A stretch of 64,000 nt of DNA from Sinohyriopsis cumingii (Eukaryota > Mollusca > Bivalvia > Unionida > Unionidae): NCBI GenBank assembly GCA_028554795.2, contig CM068841.1, positions 27,459,721-27,523,720 on the forward strand. Direction: 5' to 3'. This document shows, one piece after another, positions 44,734-53,463 of the stretch; the stretch's first letter is position 1; each line of letters opens with the position of its first letter. The notes beneath the pieces are model-generated. The model was given only the letters and a program-made list of their open reading frames with translations, did not search any database and was not told where the DNA came from. The position numbers were made by a program, and so were the translations under genes.

Positions 44734-44739
44734 AGTGGC
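44734..44739. repeat. Left target-site duplication of copy C (AGTGGC)
   Basis: Exact match to 62819-62824. Confidence 0.9.
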
Positions 44740-45242
44740 AGTAGTATAAGGGGTGAGATTAGCGACAATGGGAATTAGCATTAAAAACACCCCCTGGGTA
44801 AGATTAGCGACAATGGAAATTTAACATTAACCACCCTGGGTAAGATTAGCGACAATGGAAATTTAACATGGGCAGAAAACCCTGGGTAAGATTAGCGACA
44901 ATGGAATTTAACATTGGAGAAAGGAAAAAAAAGGAAATATTGAGATTAGCGACAAAGGCATTCGAACAATGGAAAAAAATATCGATTCTAGGGACAAAGG
45001 CAATTGAACATGGGGAATAGAGTTTGGGTCTGTCTAGGGACAAGGGGAATTGAACATGGGAATAGAGTTTGGGTTTGTCTAGGGACAAAGGGGAATTGAA
45101 CATGTTAGAAAAAAAACTACTTTAGAGACAAGGGAAATTGAACATGGGATTTTTTTTTTAAAAACAATTTTTATAAAGGGGTAGGCAATCGAAAGGCTAT
45201 CTCTTTTCGAGAAATGTGGGTGGCCCTGAAAAGGGCCTTTGG
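44740..45242. repeat. Left terminal inverted repeat of copy C
   Basis: 503 bp matching 62291-62818 in inverse. The outer 250 bp are degenerate units of about 40 bp with the core ATTAGCGACAATGG. Then come units with CTAGGGACAAGGGGAATTGA. The inner edge is the histone-type hairpin. Confidence 0.95.
45199..45237 (-). terminator. Histone-type 3' end of left small gene, copy C
   Basis: Perfect 16-nt GGCCCTTTTCAGGGCC (45237-45222), followed by ACCCA and TCTCGAAAAGAGAT (45212-45199). It starts 24 bases after the stop at 45262. No AATAAA was seen between stop and hairpin. Confidence 0.88.
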
Positions 45243-45261
45243 ATTTATGTTAATATTAATA

Positions 45262-45489
45262 TTAACATAGACGGCATCTGTCACATCTTCTTCTTAAACT
45301 CCTTCTAACTGCAGGTCCATACACAAGTACCCTCTTGAGGCATCCTTGTCTTTCTATGTAAACTCTTCTCATCCATAGACTAGTATCTGTCCTATCAACA
45401 ACAGTCCACTTGGACCGGACATACATGAGCATGTCCGTCCTAAACATCATTGAAGACACAAGGGTGGATGATTCAACTGTGGTCCACAT
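45262..45489 (-). CDS. Small basic accessory protein (75 aa), copy C
   Basis: Leftmost gene, transcribed outwards toward the terminus. ATG at 45489; TATAAATAA at 45541-45533. Residues 1-25 are Ser/Thr/Met-rich, the middle (SKWTVVDRTDTSLWMRRVYI) looks like a small beta domain, and the end is Arg-rich with CDRCRLC. Isoelectrically very basic. Retained as an open frame in copies A, B and C. No family recognised. The basic Arg/Cys tail suggests nucleic-acid binding, but this is inference. Confidence 0.75.
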   Translation of the reverse strand: MWTTVESSTLVSSMMFRTDMLMYVRSKWTVVDRTDTSLWMRRVYIERQGCLKRVLVYGPAVRRSLRRRCDRCRLC

Positions 45490-45708
45490 CGTGAGGCGAC
45501 GAGAACAGGTGAATCAATGCAGTGAACTGCGCTTATTTATAGGTAGAGGAAGGATTGAAACGGATTGAGTTCATTCACCAATCCGAACACGCGTTACAAA
45601 ATTCAATCAGTCCGCATCCAATCCGAAGAGAGCAGTCTGTGACGTCATGTGGTCTATATAGATTCGCTAGCGCCTGTGTGCTGTCAATCTATGCGACAGT
45701 GATTCAAC
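45490..45708. promoter_or_regulatory. Divergent promoter with CCAAT boxes
   Basis: Serves the small basic gene (TATA at 45533-45541) and the Gln-rich gene (CTATATAG at about 45653). Several CCAAT-type boxes (CCAATCCGAA at about 45578 and 45619) and CGCG between them. The same plan is kept in copy A. Confidence 0.65.
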
Positions 45709-46266
45709 ATGACGGAAACTCAGAAAACGATCCATTGGGGTGCACCAGCAGTGGAGACCGCCCAAGGGAACCCGGACTTACTTTCAGAAGAGGTACATTG
45801 GGATTTTGTGGATTTTCTTACCTCGCAAGAATTTGTTCCGGAACCTTCGTCTCATTCTTCATTACCGCAAGTGGAGAATTTTAGACAGAGACAGAAAGAA
45901 GAATTGGAGAAATTTATGCAACGACAAAAGGAAGCGGAACAAGCTTTTCTCCTACAGCAACAGCAACAGCAACAAGAAGAGGTAAGAAAAAAACAAGAAG
46001 AAGAAGAAGTAGCAGCAAAGAAACAAGAGGGTGAAAATCAAACGGCTACGGTACTGTTGGACATTTTAGCGGAGTTAAGAAGTCTGAAACAAATGTATCA
46101 GACTTCTTTATCACGACCGAAGAGAATACGACCTTCCCGAGCTAAACACGCCAACCCTGTGACTAAGCCTATCGTACCACCCTTAGTGATTTCAACCCAA
46201 TCATCATCATCAGAAGTAGGCTTCGGCCGTGGCAAAGGCTTAAGACAGTTAAAGTTGATTGCTTAA
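45709..46266 (+). CDS. Gln-rich coiled-coil accessory protein (185 aa), copy C
   Basis: ATG at 45709 after a TATA box. Acidic N-terminus (residues 1-50) with HWDFVDFLTSQEFVPEP, a Gln/Glu/Lys coiled coil at about 58-110 with a Q(n) run, a short hydrophobic helix (LLDILAELRSLKQMY) at about 120-135 and a basic Ser/Arg/Pro tail ending GRGKGLRQLKLIA. The acidic-to-coil-to-basic plan might suit a regulatory or assembly adaptor; no family is recognised. It is followed by a histone-type hairpin 22 bases after the stop. Confidence 0.7.
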   Translation: MTETQKTIHWGAPAVETAQGNPDLLSEEVHWDFVDFLTSQEFVPEPSSHSSLPQVENFRQRQKEELEKFMQRQKEAEQAFLLQQQQQQQEEVRKKQEEEEVAAKKQEGENQTATVLLDILAELRSLKQMYQTSLSRPKRIRPSRAKHANPVTKPIVPPLVISTQSSSSEVGFGRGKGLRQLKLIA

Positions 46267-46287
46267 ACTCACCCCTACACCAAAAAA

Positions 46288-46328
46288 GACCCTTTTCAGG
46301 GCCACCCACTTCTCTCGAAAAGAGATAG
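46288..46328 (+). terminator. Histone-type 3' end of Gln-rich gene, copy C
   Basis: GACCCTTTTCAGGGCC (46288-46303), preceded by CCAAAAAA, followed by ACCCA and CTCTCGAAAAGAGATAG. One A-C mismatch in the second pair, where copy B has G. Confidence 0.85.
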
Positions 46329-46556
46329 CCTTTCAATTTGCCAATAACTCAAAAATCAACAACAAAAAAAAAACATTTTACCCTTATAGTACATGTCTGT
46401 GTATGAGTGCGTGAGTGTAGCTTCTTATTTTAAAATCAAAACTCAAAGACACTTACCTTATATAATTAATGTATTCTTTTCTCCATAGTTACAATCCAAT
46501 TCACAATTCACAACAGAACACTTTATAAATTACATTCACTTCTTCTGTTTCTTTTT

Positions 46557-46988
46557 TTACTCTCTCTTTTTTTTCAATTTCTTCACCGTCACAGTCTTTT
46601 CCTCCTCTTCCTCCTCACTTTCTTCCCTTCTTCTTTTCTTCACCTGGCTGCTTTCTTCCTCTGAAGAATCTCTCTCTTCTTCTGAAGAATCCCTCTTTTC
46701 TTCCGACTCCTCTTGTTTCTTTTTTGGGCAATCTGGAGACCAATGTCCTTTTTCTTGACAATAATAACAGGTATCTTGACTTTTGTCTTTTCTAGCCCCT
46801 GTTTTTGTTCTTTTTTGACGGTCTGGGCACTCTGAAGACCAATGCCCTTTCTTCTGACAGATATAGCAAGTATCTTGACTTTTATCTCGAAAGGAAGGAG
46901 AGTAGTCCGTCGGCTGGTCTGAAGAGAATTTTCTAATGACCCCTCGCAAAGCTCTGATGAAACGTTCCATCGGGGTAGTCTCTTCCAT
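46557..46988 (-). CDS. CCHC zinc-knuckle protein (143 aa), copy C
   Basis: Convergent with the Gln-rich gene and divergent from the polymerase. The ATG at 46988 is preferred: the open frame reaches 47036, but only through a GTG, and the TATA box TATATAAAAAGG sits at 47053-47042. Two knuckles, CYICQKKGHWSSEC (about residues 39-52) and CYYCQEKGHWSPDC (about 71-84). Then an acidic Ser/Glu repeat (EEKRDSSEEERDSSEEE) and a Lys-rich end. It resembles the knuckles of CNBP and retroviral nucleocapsid. Likely a single-strand DNA or RNA binder, perhaps in replication or packaging. Confidence 0.75.
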   Translation of the reverse strand: MEETTPMERFIRALRGVIRKFSSDQPTDYSPSFRDKSQDTCYICQKKGHWSSECPDRQKRTKTGARKDKSQDTCYYCQEKGHWSPDCPKKKQEESEEKRDSSEEERDSSEEESSQVKKRRREESEEEEEEKTVTVKKLKKKRE

Positions 46989-47249
46989 CGTTGTGCTCGG
47001 TTTGAGAGTGAAATGAATAGTAAAAGGACAAGACACACACCCTTTTTATATACGCTGGTTTGCCATGACTATAAATTAGTCTATGGTGTTTAAACTTGAG
47101 TCATTTGACGTTTTGCACTCAAGATGAAACGATCCTATTAATTCGAGAAGAAAGAAGAAGAAGAAAGTAAGAGGCAGAAACGTGATCTATCGCCTCGTAC
47201 CAGAGCTGAAATCTTGGCACAAATTCATGCCAGTGATTTTGAAGAGGAC

Positions 47250-50200
47250 ATGAGTGAACCAGAATCCGAACCCTCTAAACAAAGTTCACCACTCTTAGTC
47301 AACCATGAAAAGTACTATTCCATTCGAGAGACGGAAAAGCGCTCCTCTAGAAAATTTAGAACCACGGCTTACACCTACACAGTGAAGTTTAAAGATTTCA
47401 AGTCCGACGTACCATTGGAGAAAGCAGAAGGGTTTATCACCGAGATGTGGGATTCTTTGCTCACCGCACTCAAGCGACAATGTCAACCCAAAGAAGACGA
47501 TCGCTTGACACTATCCATAGATCACGACAACTTGAAATCCCCTGTTTGGATCGAGTTTAGCAGACCCGCAGAACTAACCCCTTCCAAAGTCATGGACAAG
47601 ATTCAACACGTAAAACAATCTAATGACCAGTTTGACATCACCAATGGTAAAGCCACACTGAAAATGGCCCACGTCTCTCCTCCTCAAGGGACCGGACAAC
47701 GCAATAAGGTGTTATTGGTGAACGACCTTCGCAACACCAAAAAGAGTCTCGTCCAAATTCACAATTCTCAAGACCAGATGTGTTTAGCCCGAGCCATCGT
47801 GGTGGGACGAACCTATGCCAACAAGAACGACACGGTAGAATGGAAAAGAGCCTGGAAAACTATTCAACGATCCGACCGAGCCAAACAACGAAACGAAGCA
47901 GAACTCCTGTTGCAACAAGCCGGGCTGTCCAAAGACACACCCTGTGGCATTCCTGAGATGCAGAAATTGCAAGATGTCCTAGCTCCACTCTACACCTTGA
48001 AAGTGCACCCTCAAGAAATGCGCGGACCTCTGTTGTTTCGAGGGAAAGACTTTAAGGACGGAAAATACATTCATGTCTATTATCACGATGACCATTTCGA
48101 TACCATTACCACTATCACTGGATTCCTGGGATACAGTTATTACTGTGAGAAATGTGACTATGGCTATAACAATCGAGAGCAACACAAACATTGCGGATGG
48201 AAATGCCCAGGATGTTTGGCCTCTTCACCCTGTCTGAGCGAAGGACAAGAAAGAGTACAATGTCCTGCTTGTCTGCGCACGTTTGTCAGCCCTGCCTGTT
48301 ACCAACAACATCTGAAGACGCAAGGTTCACAGCAGAACTGTGCTTGTCAACTGCTGAGATTGTGCCCTACGTGTCGAAAAGGCCTACGTACCAATAATAC
48401 CAAGGCACACGTATGTTCAGGAAAGAAAAAATGTCACATTTGTCACCACATCGTGGACTTGGAACACCAATGCTACGTGGAAAAATACCAACCCCCACCA
48501 CAGAAAGAGGACGGTCACAAGAAGAAAGGCAATTTCATCTTTTTCGATTTCGAATGCATGCAAGAGACTGGCATTCACATTCCTAATTTCTGCGTGGCTC
48601 ATCGAGCGTGCGAGAAGTACATTCAAGAACCTATCTTCAGTCATTGCCCTCACTGCAGCAAGATTCCCGGAGGGCGTGAAAAAATCTTTCGAGGACCGAA
48701 CACGTTAGCCGATTTTGCCCAATGGGTCTTAGATCCCATCGACAAGACGTGGAGCCAAGAGGACATCGAACGTTACGGAGATTGTCATCGTCATGCCACG
48801 GTGATGGCTCACAATTTCTCCGGATACGATGGACAGTTTCTTTTGAGGTACTATACAGAACATGGCACCGAACGTCCTAAAGTCACTTTGAACGGAGCCA
48901 AAATCATTTTCATGCAAGTGGGACAAGAGCAGTTTAAAGATTCGATGAGTTACTTGGCCATGCCTTTGAGTCGAATGCCTAAAACGTTTGGAATGACAGA
49001 AATGGCTAAAGGTTATTTTCCTCACTTTTTCAATACGGAAGCCAATCAACACGCCGTTCTACCCCATTTGCCTGAGGCTCACTATTACGACCCCGACAAC
49101 ATGCGTACCGAACAACGAGAAGCTTTCTACGCTTGGTACCAGACTCACGCCTCCGACCCTTTCGACTTTCAGGAAGAAATGCTAAAGTATTGTCGTTCTG
49201 ACGTGGACATTTTACGGCGTTGCTGTGGAAAGTTTCGAGAACTGTTCATGGAACACGGAGGGGTCGATCCTTTGAAAGAAGCTTGCACCATTGCCAAAGC
49301 GTGTTCCTTAGTGTATCGACAACGATTCATGCCTGAAAACACCGTGGCTGTCATCAGTCCTCAAACGACCCACTATGTCAAACGTCAATACTCGGTCAAA
49401 GCCCTACGTTGGTTACATTACTTGTGCGACAAGGAAGACAAATGGATTCAGCATGCCCGCAACGGAGGAGGCGAAAAGACCATCGGAACGTATTCGGTCG
49501 ATGGGTGGGACTTAGAAAACCCCAAGATCGTGTACGAGTTTAACGGTTGCTTATTTCACGGATGTCCCGTCTGTTACCCAGATCGTAGCACTAAAAATCA
49601 GTTTTTACAACGAACCATGGAAGACTTGTACGAGGACACTTGTCAGCGACGCCTAAAGTTAGAACAGCAAGGATACCAAGTGGTGGAAATGTGGGAACAC
49701 GAGTACGATCACCGTATGAAAACCGATCCCGAGTTTAAACGTGCCGTGGAAAGTTACAAGCTGATGGACCCCCTAAACCCGAGGGATAGTTTGTACGGAG
49801 GAAGGACCAATGCCACCTGTTTGCTGTATCAAGCCGACGAAGAGAAAGGAGAAGCAATCAAATACTTGGACGTGTGTTCGCTGTATCCTTACGTGTGCAA
49901 ATATTGTCCCTTTCCTGCAGGGCACCCAGAATTGTTCACGGAACACATCGACCTGAAAAACATTCGACAATACGAAGGCTTGATCAAGTGTAAAGTTTTG
50001 CCTCCCACGAACCTATACCATCCCGTCTTACCTCACCATTGTCAAGGCAAACTGATGTTTCCATTGTGCCGTACTTGTGCCGAAACGTGCAACCAAGACC
50101 AACCTTGTCAGCACACCCAGGAAGAACGTGCCTTGACGGGAACCTGGATCAGCGTAGAATTGTTCAAAGCTCTGGACATGGGATACCAACTGTTAGAAGT

Positions 50201-51197
50201 GTACGAAATTTGCCACTTTCCCAAGACACAACAATACCACAAGGGTGACCTCAGTCAGAAAGGCATTTTCGCCGACTACGTGGATGCCTTTTTAAAACTG
50301 AAGCAAGAAGCCAGCGGCTATCCGTCCTGGTGTCACACTTCCGAAGACGAAAAGACATTCAAAGAGAAATACTATGAACAAGAAGGCATCTCTTTAGACC
50401 ATATCGAGAAAAACGAAGGCAGGCGGTCGTTTGCCAAAGTGATGTTAAATTGCTTGTGGGGTAAAATGGCACAACGACCGTGTTTACCCAAGACGGAATA
50501 TTTGACAGAACCTTCCCGCTACTTTCAGATGATTCACGACAAAACCAAATACATGAAACACGTGGACGTCGTTCGCGAGGATTTGATCTTGGTCAATTAC
50601 GAAGAAGATCTGGACTTTGTACAAGACGACCCCTTTGGAAATGTCATCATTGCGGCTTACGTGACAGCTCATGCTCGCTTAAAATTGTACCAAGCTTTAG
50701 AACTGTTAGGGGAACGTGTCCTGTACTTTGACACGGACAGTTGCATTTACATCCATCACCCGAGTCAACAGCACCCTGACATCGAAGGAGACCGTTTAGG
50801 AGCCTGGACAGACGAACATCCCGACGACAAGATTCTAAGTTTCGTCAGTGGTGGTCCCAAAAATTACGGCTACGAATACCGGGACCCACAAGGAGAATTA
50901 CACACGACGTGTAAAGTGAAAGGATTGACTCTGAATTATCGTACCAGTCGTGTGGTGAACTTTGGGGTATTGAAAGAAGCCTTGCAATCGGGAGAGGATG
51001 CAAACTTTAAAGTGACCACCTATCAACCAAACAAAATTGTACGTTTACCCACTCACCACATCGTCAGTCGGCCCTTGGAAAAAGTCTATCAAATCGTGTA
51101 CCAGAAGCGAGTGCGACTTCCCAATCATTTCACCTTACCGTATGGACACGTCGGTATTGGTCTGTATATAAAAAGAAACCCTAGGCAAGATCGATAG
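47250..51197 (+). CDS. polB: Protein-primed family B DNA polymerase, copy C
   Basis: Replicates the element from its protein-bound ends, as in Polintons and adenoviruses. From the ATG at 47250 (1315 residues): N-terminal region with several Cys/His pairs (YYCEKCDYGY, CPACLRTFVSPACYQQHL, CPTCRKG, CHICHHIVDLEHQC); exonuclease motifs FDFE at about 433, AHNFSGYDGQF at about 525 and YCRSDVD at about 651; polymerase A DVCSLYPYV (Asp 874), B KVMLNCLWGK at about 1065, C FDTDS (1161). All catalytic residues are present. The frame is open upstream to a TAA at about 47140, preceded by an ATG (47124) with only five codons, so the true start is uncertain. The last 20 codons look like run-on into the next promoter. 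Confidence 0.95.
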   Translation: MSEPESEPSKQSSPLLVNHEKYYSIRETEKRSSRKFRTTAYTYTVKFKDFKSDVPLEKAEGFITEMWDSLLTALKRQCQPKEDDRLTLSIDHDNLKSPVWIEFSRPAELTPSKVMDKIQHVKQSNDQFDITNGKATLKMAHVSPPQGTGQRNKVLLVNDLRNTKKSLVQIHNSQDQMCLARAIVVGRTYANKNDTVEWKRAWKTIQRSDRAKQRNEAELLLQQAGLSKDTPCGIPEMQKLQDVLAPLYTLKVHPQEMRGPLLFRGKDFKDGKYIHVYYHDDHFDTITTITGFLGYSYYCEKCDYGYNNREQHKHCGWKCPGCLASSPCLSEGQERVQCPACLRTFVSPACYQQHLKTQGSQQNCACQLLRLCPTCRKGLRTNNTKAHVCSGKKKCHICHHIVDLEHQCYVEKYQPPPQKEDGHKKKGNFIFFDFECMQETGIHIPNFCVAHRACEKYIQEPIFSHCPHCSKIPGGREKIFRGPNTLADFAQWVLDPIDKTWSQEDIERYGDCHRHATVMAHNFSGYDGQFLLRYYTEHGTERPKVTLNGAKIIFMQVGQEQFKDSMSYLAMPLSRMPKTFGMTEMAKGYFPHFFNTEANQHAVLPHLPEAHYYDPDNMRTEQREAFYAWYQTHASDPFDFQEEMLKYCRSDVDILRRCCGKFRELFMEHGGVDPLKEACTIAKACSLVYRQRFMPENTVAVISPQTTHYVKRQYSVKALRWLHYLCDKEDKWIQHARNGGGEKTIGTYSVDGWDLENPKIVYEFNGCLFHGCPVCYPDRSTKNQFLQRTMEDLYEDTCQRRLKLEQQGYQVVEMWEHEYDHRMKTDPEFKRAVESYKLMDPLNPRDSLYGGRTNATCLLYQADEEKGEAIKYLDVCSLYPYVCKYCPFPAGHPELFTEHIDLKNIRQYEGLIKCKVLPPTNLYHPVLPHHCQGKLMFPLCRTCAETCNQDQPCQHTQEERALTGTWISVELFKALDMGYQLLEVYEICHFPKTQQYHKGDLSQKGIFADYVDAFLKLKQEASGYPSWCHTSEDEKTFKEKYYEQEGISLDHIEKNEGRRSFAKVMLNCLWGKMAQRPCLPKTEYLTEPSRYFQMIHDKTKYMKHVDVVREDLILVNYEEDLDFVQDDPFGNVIIAAYVTAHARLKLYQALELLGERVLYFDTDSCIYIHHPSQQHPDIEGDRLGAWTDEHPDDKILSFVSGGPKNYGYEYRDPQGELHTTCKVKGLTLNYRTSRVVNFGVLKEALQSGEDANFKVTTYQPNKIVRLPTHHIVSRPLEKVYQIVYQKRVRLPNHFTLPYGHVGIGLYIKRNPRQDR

Positions 51198-51230
51198 TTC
51201 ATTGTGACTACCAAGACCGAGCGAACAAGA

Positions 51231-51578
51231 TGAATACTTTCAGAGAAACACAAAACAAGTTTAGACAGGCACAATTCAAGTGTGGGGCTTCTGAAGTGGA
51301 ATGCGATTGTGAACCTTGCGACTTTTCAACCTGTGTTAGTGACGGTGCCAGAAGAACCCGTCACCCAGGACGGGACTGTCGTGGACAGGCCTGAAAGACC
51401 CTTTCGGTCGGACACTTGTGTGACCTTACCCCCTACTATAGAACTGGTTAGAACATTACCCAAAACATGTTGTACAGACATTTGTGTTTATTCCACGTTA
51501 ATGGTTATCATGTGCCTTTTATCCTTATACTTAAGCCTTTGGCTTTTATGTATTTTTGTCTTTCGTATTCATGTTTGA
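51231..51578 (+). pseudogene. Collapsed accessory gene (BIR cassette deletion scar), copy C
   Basis: The ATG at 51231 (MNTFRETQNK) matches the start of the BIR gene of copy B at 27497. A different frame (51282-51578) matches the tail at 29655-29948 with PVLVTVPEEP, RPFRSDTCVTLP and a C-terminal hydrophobic anchor (LSLYLSLWLLCIFVFRI). The two parts are out of frame and the BIR domains between them are gone. TATA-like TGTATATAAAAAG at about 51163 and AATAAA at 51586 remain. Confidence 0.7.
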
Positions 51579-51585
51579 AACATTC

Positions 51586-51591
51586 AATAAA
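51586..51591 (+). terminator. Poly(A) signal AATAAA
   Basis: CATTCAATAAACG just after the collapsed accessory gene and before the TATA of the ATPase. It shows that core-region genes use ordinary polyadenylation. Confidence 0.7.
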
Positions 51592-51662
51592 CGTGTTCTG
51601 AAAAAAAGTATATAAACTCTTGTCTTGTTTGTTTTCGTGTCACAAGTGACATTTCTCACACT

Positions 51663-52391
51663 ATGGCTACCTCTGCTGTCTCTGCTCCCTCTTCCTCTAC
51701 TGTCAAAGTCATCGACGAACACTTAGATCGTGCCAGTTGGGAGGCTTTGTATCTTCGCCATCCCTCTAACATGCTCATTGCTGGACCTAGCGGTTCAGGC
51801 AAAACCGAATTCGTCAAACGTTTGATCGAACATAAACATCATTTGATCGATCGGCCACCTCAACGGATCGTGTGGTGTTACAAAGAGTGGCAATCGGCGT
51901 ACAGCCTCTTCCGAGAAAGTCAAGGCGATTCCATCGTGTTTGTGGAAGGCATTCCTAAAGAAGACGACGGCATCGTCTCTGACTCCCGTCTAACCCATTT
52001 GGTCATTTTTGACGACATGTTAGGAGAAGACGAAGAAGAAATTAAACTGTGGTTCACGCGCAAAGGGCATCACCGTAATGCCAGTGTCGTTTACATCACC
52101 CAAAATTTGTTTCAGCAAAGTAAAGCCCATCGCACCATCAGTCTCAATGCGCATTACGTGGTCTTGTTTAAAAGCCCTCGAGATAAATCGCAAGTGCAAG
52201 TCTTAGCCAAACAGTTAGGAACGCCTTGGCTGACTCAGGCGTACGACGATGCCACTCAAACTCCACACGCCTATTTACTCGTCGATTTGAAACCTACGAC
52301 CCCCGAGGATTTGCGATTTCGTACCCACTTGTTTCACCACTGGTGCCAAGACGGAGGGCCTGTCCTGTACACGTCTCCGTCCTCGACTTAA
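51663..52391 (+). CDS. DNA-packaging ATPase (FtsK/HerA type, A32-like)
   Basis: 242 residues, ATG at 51663, about 50 bases after GTATATAAAC. Walker A GPSGSGKTEF at residues 41-50, Walker B HLVIFDDML at about 117, and a VVYITQN sensor-like segment at about 150. The length is normal for Polinton ATPases. Role: drives genome packaging into capsids. Followed by TCTATAAAAACC, the promoter of the next gene. Confidence 0.92.
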   Translation: MATSAVSAPSSSTVKVIDEHLDRASWEALYLRHPSNMLIAGPSGSGKTEFVKRLIEHKHHLIDRPPQRIVWCYKEWQSAYSLFRESQGDSIVFVEGIPKEDDGIVSDSRLTHLVIFDDMLGEDEEEIKLWFTRKGHHRNASVVYITQNLFQQSKAHRTISLNAHYVVLFKSPRDKSQVQVLAKQLGTPWLTQAYDDATQTPHAYLLVDLKPTTPEDLRFRTHLFHHWCQDGGPVLYTSPSST

Positions 52392-52457
52392 TTTCATTCC
52401 ACAGAAAAAATCTATAAAAACCTCAGACCCTTTTCGTCTGTATCACACAGCGTCAAC

Positions 52458-53405
52458 ATGACGTCCCTTCAGTCGCATCTTCCCGTCAAATTGATTCGTG
52501 CCTTGTATGGCATCAGTCGAGAAAAAAATCCACAAATACGGGCTCGTGTCTTAGAAGCTAGTCTCAAAGAAGTCTTACGATGGTTCACGGTGACGGCACG
52601 TCAATTACTACAAGGAATCATTCAGATTCCTCATCAAACCAAACGCTTTTTCGATCGAAACAAAGTCGCTTTGGTCCAACTGGCCGATCCCCGCATCGAC
52701 ACTCAAACCAAAAAACAAATCATTTTGAAACCTGGAGGGAGCGGTACTCTAGGAGGGGTCATCATTCGCTCTCTCTTAAGATGGGATCCTAATGCCCCCA
52801 AACTTCTCCCCAAGAAAAAGGTCCAACGAAGCCCCAAGAAGAAGAAAAAGACCAGGTCCGCAAGAAGAACTTCTCCAGTGGCGGGACCCTCCTCTGACCA
52901 GACACCACCCCAGAAAAAGAAAAGAAGCCCCCAGAAAAAGAAACAGAGAAAAAGTCCCCAGAAAAAGAAAAGTCCACAGAAGAAAACTAGTCGCAAGAGA
53001 GGCACTTCGGCCAGGACGCAACTTTACACTCGCAAACCACGACCTGCCACGGCGGTGACCGCATCTCCGGCAGCCTCACGTTCATCCACTTCTCCGTTGA
53101 TGACACCAAGAACTGAAGAGTACTTGGAGACGTTGATCACACCAAGAACTTCTCCGTTGATGACCCCAAAAATTACTTCCCCAGTGGTAGGACCCTCCAA
53201 TTTAGTGGCAGTGGCTGCTGCTCACAAAGTACCTTCTCCCAAAATCAAAGTCCAAGAAAGATCGGGCATGTTACAAAGTTTAATGGATTTGTCCAAGCAA
53301 GAACTGGCTCGATTTAGTCCGTTACGTACCCCTGCACGACGTGTCATGCCTGTCCTCAAATTGATACGACGTAAAGACAATCAGTGGCGACGCGTTCCAG
53401 TATAA
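52458..53405 (+). CDS. Basic protein with H1-like SPKKK repeats (315 aa)
   Basis: ATG at 52458. Residues 1-70 are helical (LPVKLIRALYGIS, LQGIIQIPHQTKRFF). At about 84-110 comes TKKQIILKPGGSGTLGGVII, similar to the QRGG-hydrophobic motif of the next gene. Then Lys-rich repeats (SPKKKKK, SPQKKK several times, residues 125-180), a Ser/Thr/Pro stretch, and a C-terminal LIRRKDNQWRRVPV. SPKK motifs are DNA minor-groove contacts in histone H1-type tails, so a DNA-condensing or core protein is plausible. Found in Polintons but not named by me. Confidence 0.7.
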   Translation: MTSLQSHLPVKLIRALYGISREKNPQIRARVLEASLKEVLRWFTVTARQLLQGIIQIPHQTKRFFDRNKVALVQLADPRIDTQTKKQIILKPGGSGTLGGVIIRSLLRWDPNAPKLLPKKKVQRSPKKKKKTRSARRTSPVAGPSSDQTPPQKKKRSPQKKKQRKSPQKKKSPQKKTSRKRGTSARTQLYTRKPRPATAVTASPAASRSSTSPLMTPRTEEYLETLITPRTSPLMTPKITSPVVGPSNLVAVAAAHKVPSPKIKVQERSGMLQSLMDLSKQELARFSPLRTPARRVMPVLKLIRRKDNQWRRVPV

Positions 53406-53463
53406 AAAAGGTGTGTGACCAAGTAGGGTATCAGTGTTTTTTGGTGCTCCTGTAGACTCAAAG

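Noticed and set aside
45555-45884. 109-codon ORF overlapping the divergent promoter and Gln-rich gene start
   Set aside because: It crosses the TATA box and is not conserved past the MTETQK frame; the copy A counterpart is merely the same shadow.
52703-53021. Minus-strand Phe/Leu/Trp-rich ORFs opposite the SPKKK repeats
   Set aside because: Antisense of Lys/Pro codons; hydrophobicity is an artefact of composition.
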